From CAZIGK01 sp964538615 (GTDB taxonomy: Bacteria > Pseudomonadota > Alphaproteobacteria > Rickettsiales > RI-342): a DNA stretch of 64,000 nucleotides. A model generated the notes under the pieces. It saw only the letters and a list, made by a program, of their open reading frames with translations. It was not told the origin of the DNA and ran no database searches. Of the stretch, positions 62,623 through 64,000 are shown piece by piece (the stretch's first letter is position 1; the number at the start of each line of letters is the position of its first letter). Where the stretch lies: positions 1 through 64,000 of the forward strand of contig CAZIGK010000005.1 of assembly GCA_964538615.1 (NCBI GenBank), in the 5' to 3' direction. The position numbers were made by a program, and so were the translations under genes.

Positions 62623-64000
62623 ATGGTTTCTTCTCGTTCTTCTTCCTTGTCTGCTGATGCAACTGGTGCGGACAGGTCGCGCCGTTACGGTAGTTTGCGT
62701 TTTCTGATGCCGTATATGAAGCCCTATATCAGCACCATGCTGGTGGCATTGGTGGCTATGGGTTTTACCGCTGCGGCTCTGTTGGGGGTGGGGCATGGGT
62801 TGCGTTATCTGGTGGATGAGGGGTTGGGCAAAGGCGACCCGTACCTGCTGGATCATGCCTTCTGGTTTCTGGCGGTATTGACGGTCTTGCTGGCTATTGC
62901 CTCTTTCCTGCGGAGTTATGGCATGGCGTGGGTAGGAGAACAGGTGGTGGCAGATATCCGGCGGGATGCCTTTGCCCATGCTATGCGGCTTTCCCCCGGA
63001 TATTATGCCGATGTGCGAACGGGAGAGGTGTTGTCCCGTCTGACGACCGATACGACTTTGTTACAGGCCGTGGTGACCAGCACTCTGGCCTTTGCTTTGC
63101 GTAATCTGCTGATGTTGATGGGGGGGGCGGGCATGTTGCTGTGGACCAGCCCGACACTGGCGGCTTATATGCTGTTGCTGATTCCTGCCGTGGTGATGCC
63201 TGTTGTGGTGTTGGGGCGCAAGGTGCGTATGTATTCGCGTCGGGTGCAGGATTGCATGGCGGATCTGACCGCGACGATGGAGGAGGGGCTTTCGCATTTG
63301 CAGACGGTGCAGGCCTATGGGCTGGAGGAGTCATTACAGCAGCGAAACCGGGGACAACTGGATGCCATGATGCAGCAGGTGGAGCGGCGGCTGGTGTTGC
63401 GATCCTTGCTGGTGGGGTTGGTGATTGCACTGGTATTTGGCGCGATTGTGCTGCTGCTGTGGATGGGCGGGCACCGTGTGTTGACCGGTGAGATGAGTGC
63501 GGGGGAATTATCTTCTTTTGTCTTCTATGCCGTGTTGGTGGCGGCAGCCACCGGAGGATTGAGTGAAGTTTCCGGCGATTTGCAGCGGGCAGCCGGTGCC
63601 GCCGAGCGTTTGATGGAATTGTTGGCCACGCAGCCGGTCATTCAGGTGCCGATGCAGCCCAAAGCATTGCCAGCGGCGGGGGATGGCACGGGTGTTGGGC
63701 GATTGGAATGCCGTCATGTACGGTTTGCCTATCCGGGGCGAGAGGGTAAACCTGCTATACAGGCGTTGAATCTGGTGTTGCAGCCGGGGGAGAAAGTGGC
63801 GCTGGTAGGGCCTTCCGGTGCGGGGAAAACGACCTTATTGCAACTGTTGCTACGCTTTTATGACCCGCAGGGTGGAGAGATTCTGCTGGACGGTGTGTCC
63901 CTGCGTGAGATGCACCCGGATACGCTGCGCAATGCGATTGCCTATGTTCCGCAAGAGCCGGCCATTTTTGCGGCTTCTGCCTGGGAGAATATTCGTTATG
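62623..64000 (+). CDS. ABC exporter (MsbA/ABCB type), 3' end outside the window
   Basis: An open frame from ATG 62623 to the window edge (459 codons, incomplete). About six transmembrane helices span residues 30-320, with exporter signatures such as VADIRRDAFAHAMRLSPGYYADVRTGEVLSRLTTD. The nucleotide-binding domain starts near residue 360; Walker A is GPSGAGKTT (396-404) and the Q loop is VPQEPAIF. It is a half-transporter of the lipid/multidrug export group; no peptidase or CLD domain of HlyB type is present. The substrate is unknown. Confidence 0.92.
   Translation, partial: MVSSRSSSLSADATGADRSRRYGSLRFLMPYMKPYISTMLVALVAMGFTAAALLGVGHGLRYLVDEGLGKGDPYLLDHAFWFLAVLTVLLAIASFLRSYGMAWVGEQVVADIRRDAFAHAMRLSPGYYADVRTGEVLSRLTTDTTLLQAVVTSTLAFALRNLLMLMGGAGMLLWTSPTLAAYMLLLIPAVVMPVVVLGRKVRMYSRRVQDCMADLTATMEEGLSHLQTVQAYGLEESLQQRNRGQLDAMMQQVERRLVLRSLLVGLVIALVFGAIVLLLWMGGHRVLTGEMSAGELSSFVFYAVLVAAATGGLSEVSGDLQRAAGAAERLMELLATQPVIQVPMQPKALPAAGDGTGVGRLECRHVRFAYPGREGKPAIQALNLVLQPGEKVALVGPSGAGKTTLLQLLLRFYDPQGGEILLDGVSLREMHPDTLRNAIAYVPQEPAIFAASAWENIRY

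Noticed and set aside
62623..64000. Partial ABC exporter as the type I exporter for the RTX proteins
   Set aside because: No N-terminal peptidase or CLD domain, no adjacent membrane-fusion protein in the visible part, and it resembles MsbA-type half-transporters.

Overview
The window reads as a chromosomal segment of a free-living Gram-negative alphaproteobacterium. This placement is inferred from an LDH-like malate dehydrogenase directly upstream of sucC-sucD, a carA / carB-greA layout close to dnaG, and the overall gene content. No 16S gene is present, so genus is not called. One 100-N assembly gap lies at 52838-52937.

Layout. (1) 1-1206: the 3' part of a tRNA-Thr, then a ParDE-type toxin-antitoxin operon with a third, nonsense-interrupted gene. 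(2) 1379-8520: housekeeping genes sucD, sucC, mdh, tolB, ruvB, ruvA and two small genes. (3) 8727-17681: a photo-oxidative-stress / modified-fatty-acid island. An SDR and an iron-sulfur photolyase on + converge with a seven-gene, translationally coupled minus-strand operon (FAD oxidoreductase, DUF1365, Cfa-like methyltransferase, chalcone-isomerase-like protein, MFS transporter, DUF3833 lipoprotein, SDR). (4) 17808-23206: an OmpR-type two-component system, a bd-type (CIO-like) quinol oxidase cydAB with a DUF2474 micro-protein, and a divergent ArsR/BigR-like regulator with two conserved-position cysteines. The spacer between cydA and this regulator holds an unusual cluster of ATGCAT palindromes. 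(5) 23238-33555: dnaG, carA, carB, greA, an acyltransferase, an RluB-type pseudouridine synthase and a class-I amidotransferase. (6) 33703-46984: a MotA/MotB-like stator pair followed by an exopolysaccharide locus (Wza-like, Wzc-like, glycosyltransferase, MBOAT, SGNH/DltD-like), interrupted by ilvD and continued by an O-antigen-ligase-like protein and another glycosyltransferase. (7) 47495-53284: two consecutive RTX proteins, one with a tandem-repeat beta-propeller and one a serralysin-type metalloprotease. (8) 53281-64000: an HNH nuclease with an unexplained 5' leader, rsmD, an alpha/beta hydrolase, ruvC, a GNAT acetyltransferase, dctA, an orphan sensor kinase, a class A penicillin-binding protein and the start of an ABC exporter.

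The accessory parts fit a cell exposed to light and oxygen that makes a surface polysaccharide and secretes calcium-binding proteins. The most unusual signals are the stator-polysaccharide linkage, the ATGCAT array with the persulfide-sensor-like regulator beside cydAB, the internally duplicated RTX proteins, and the promoter / mini-ORF / terminator leader at 53866-54098. No CRISPR array, prophage or intact insertion sequence was seen.
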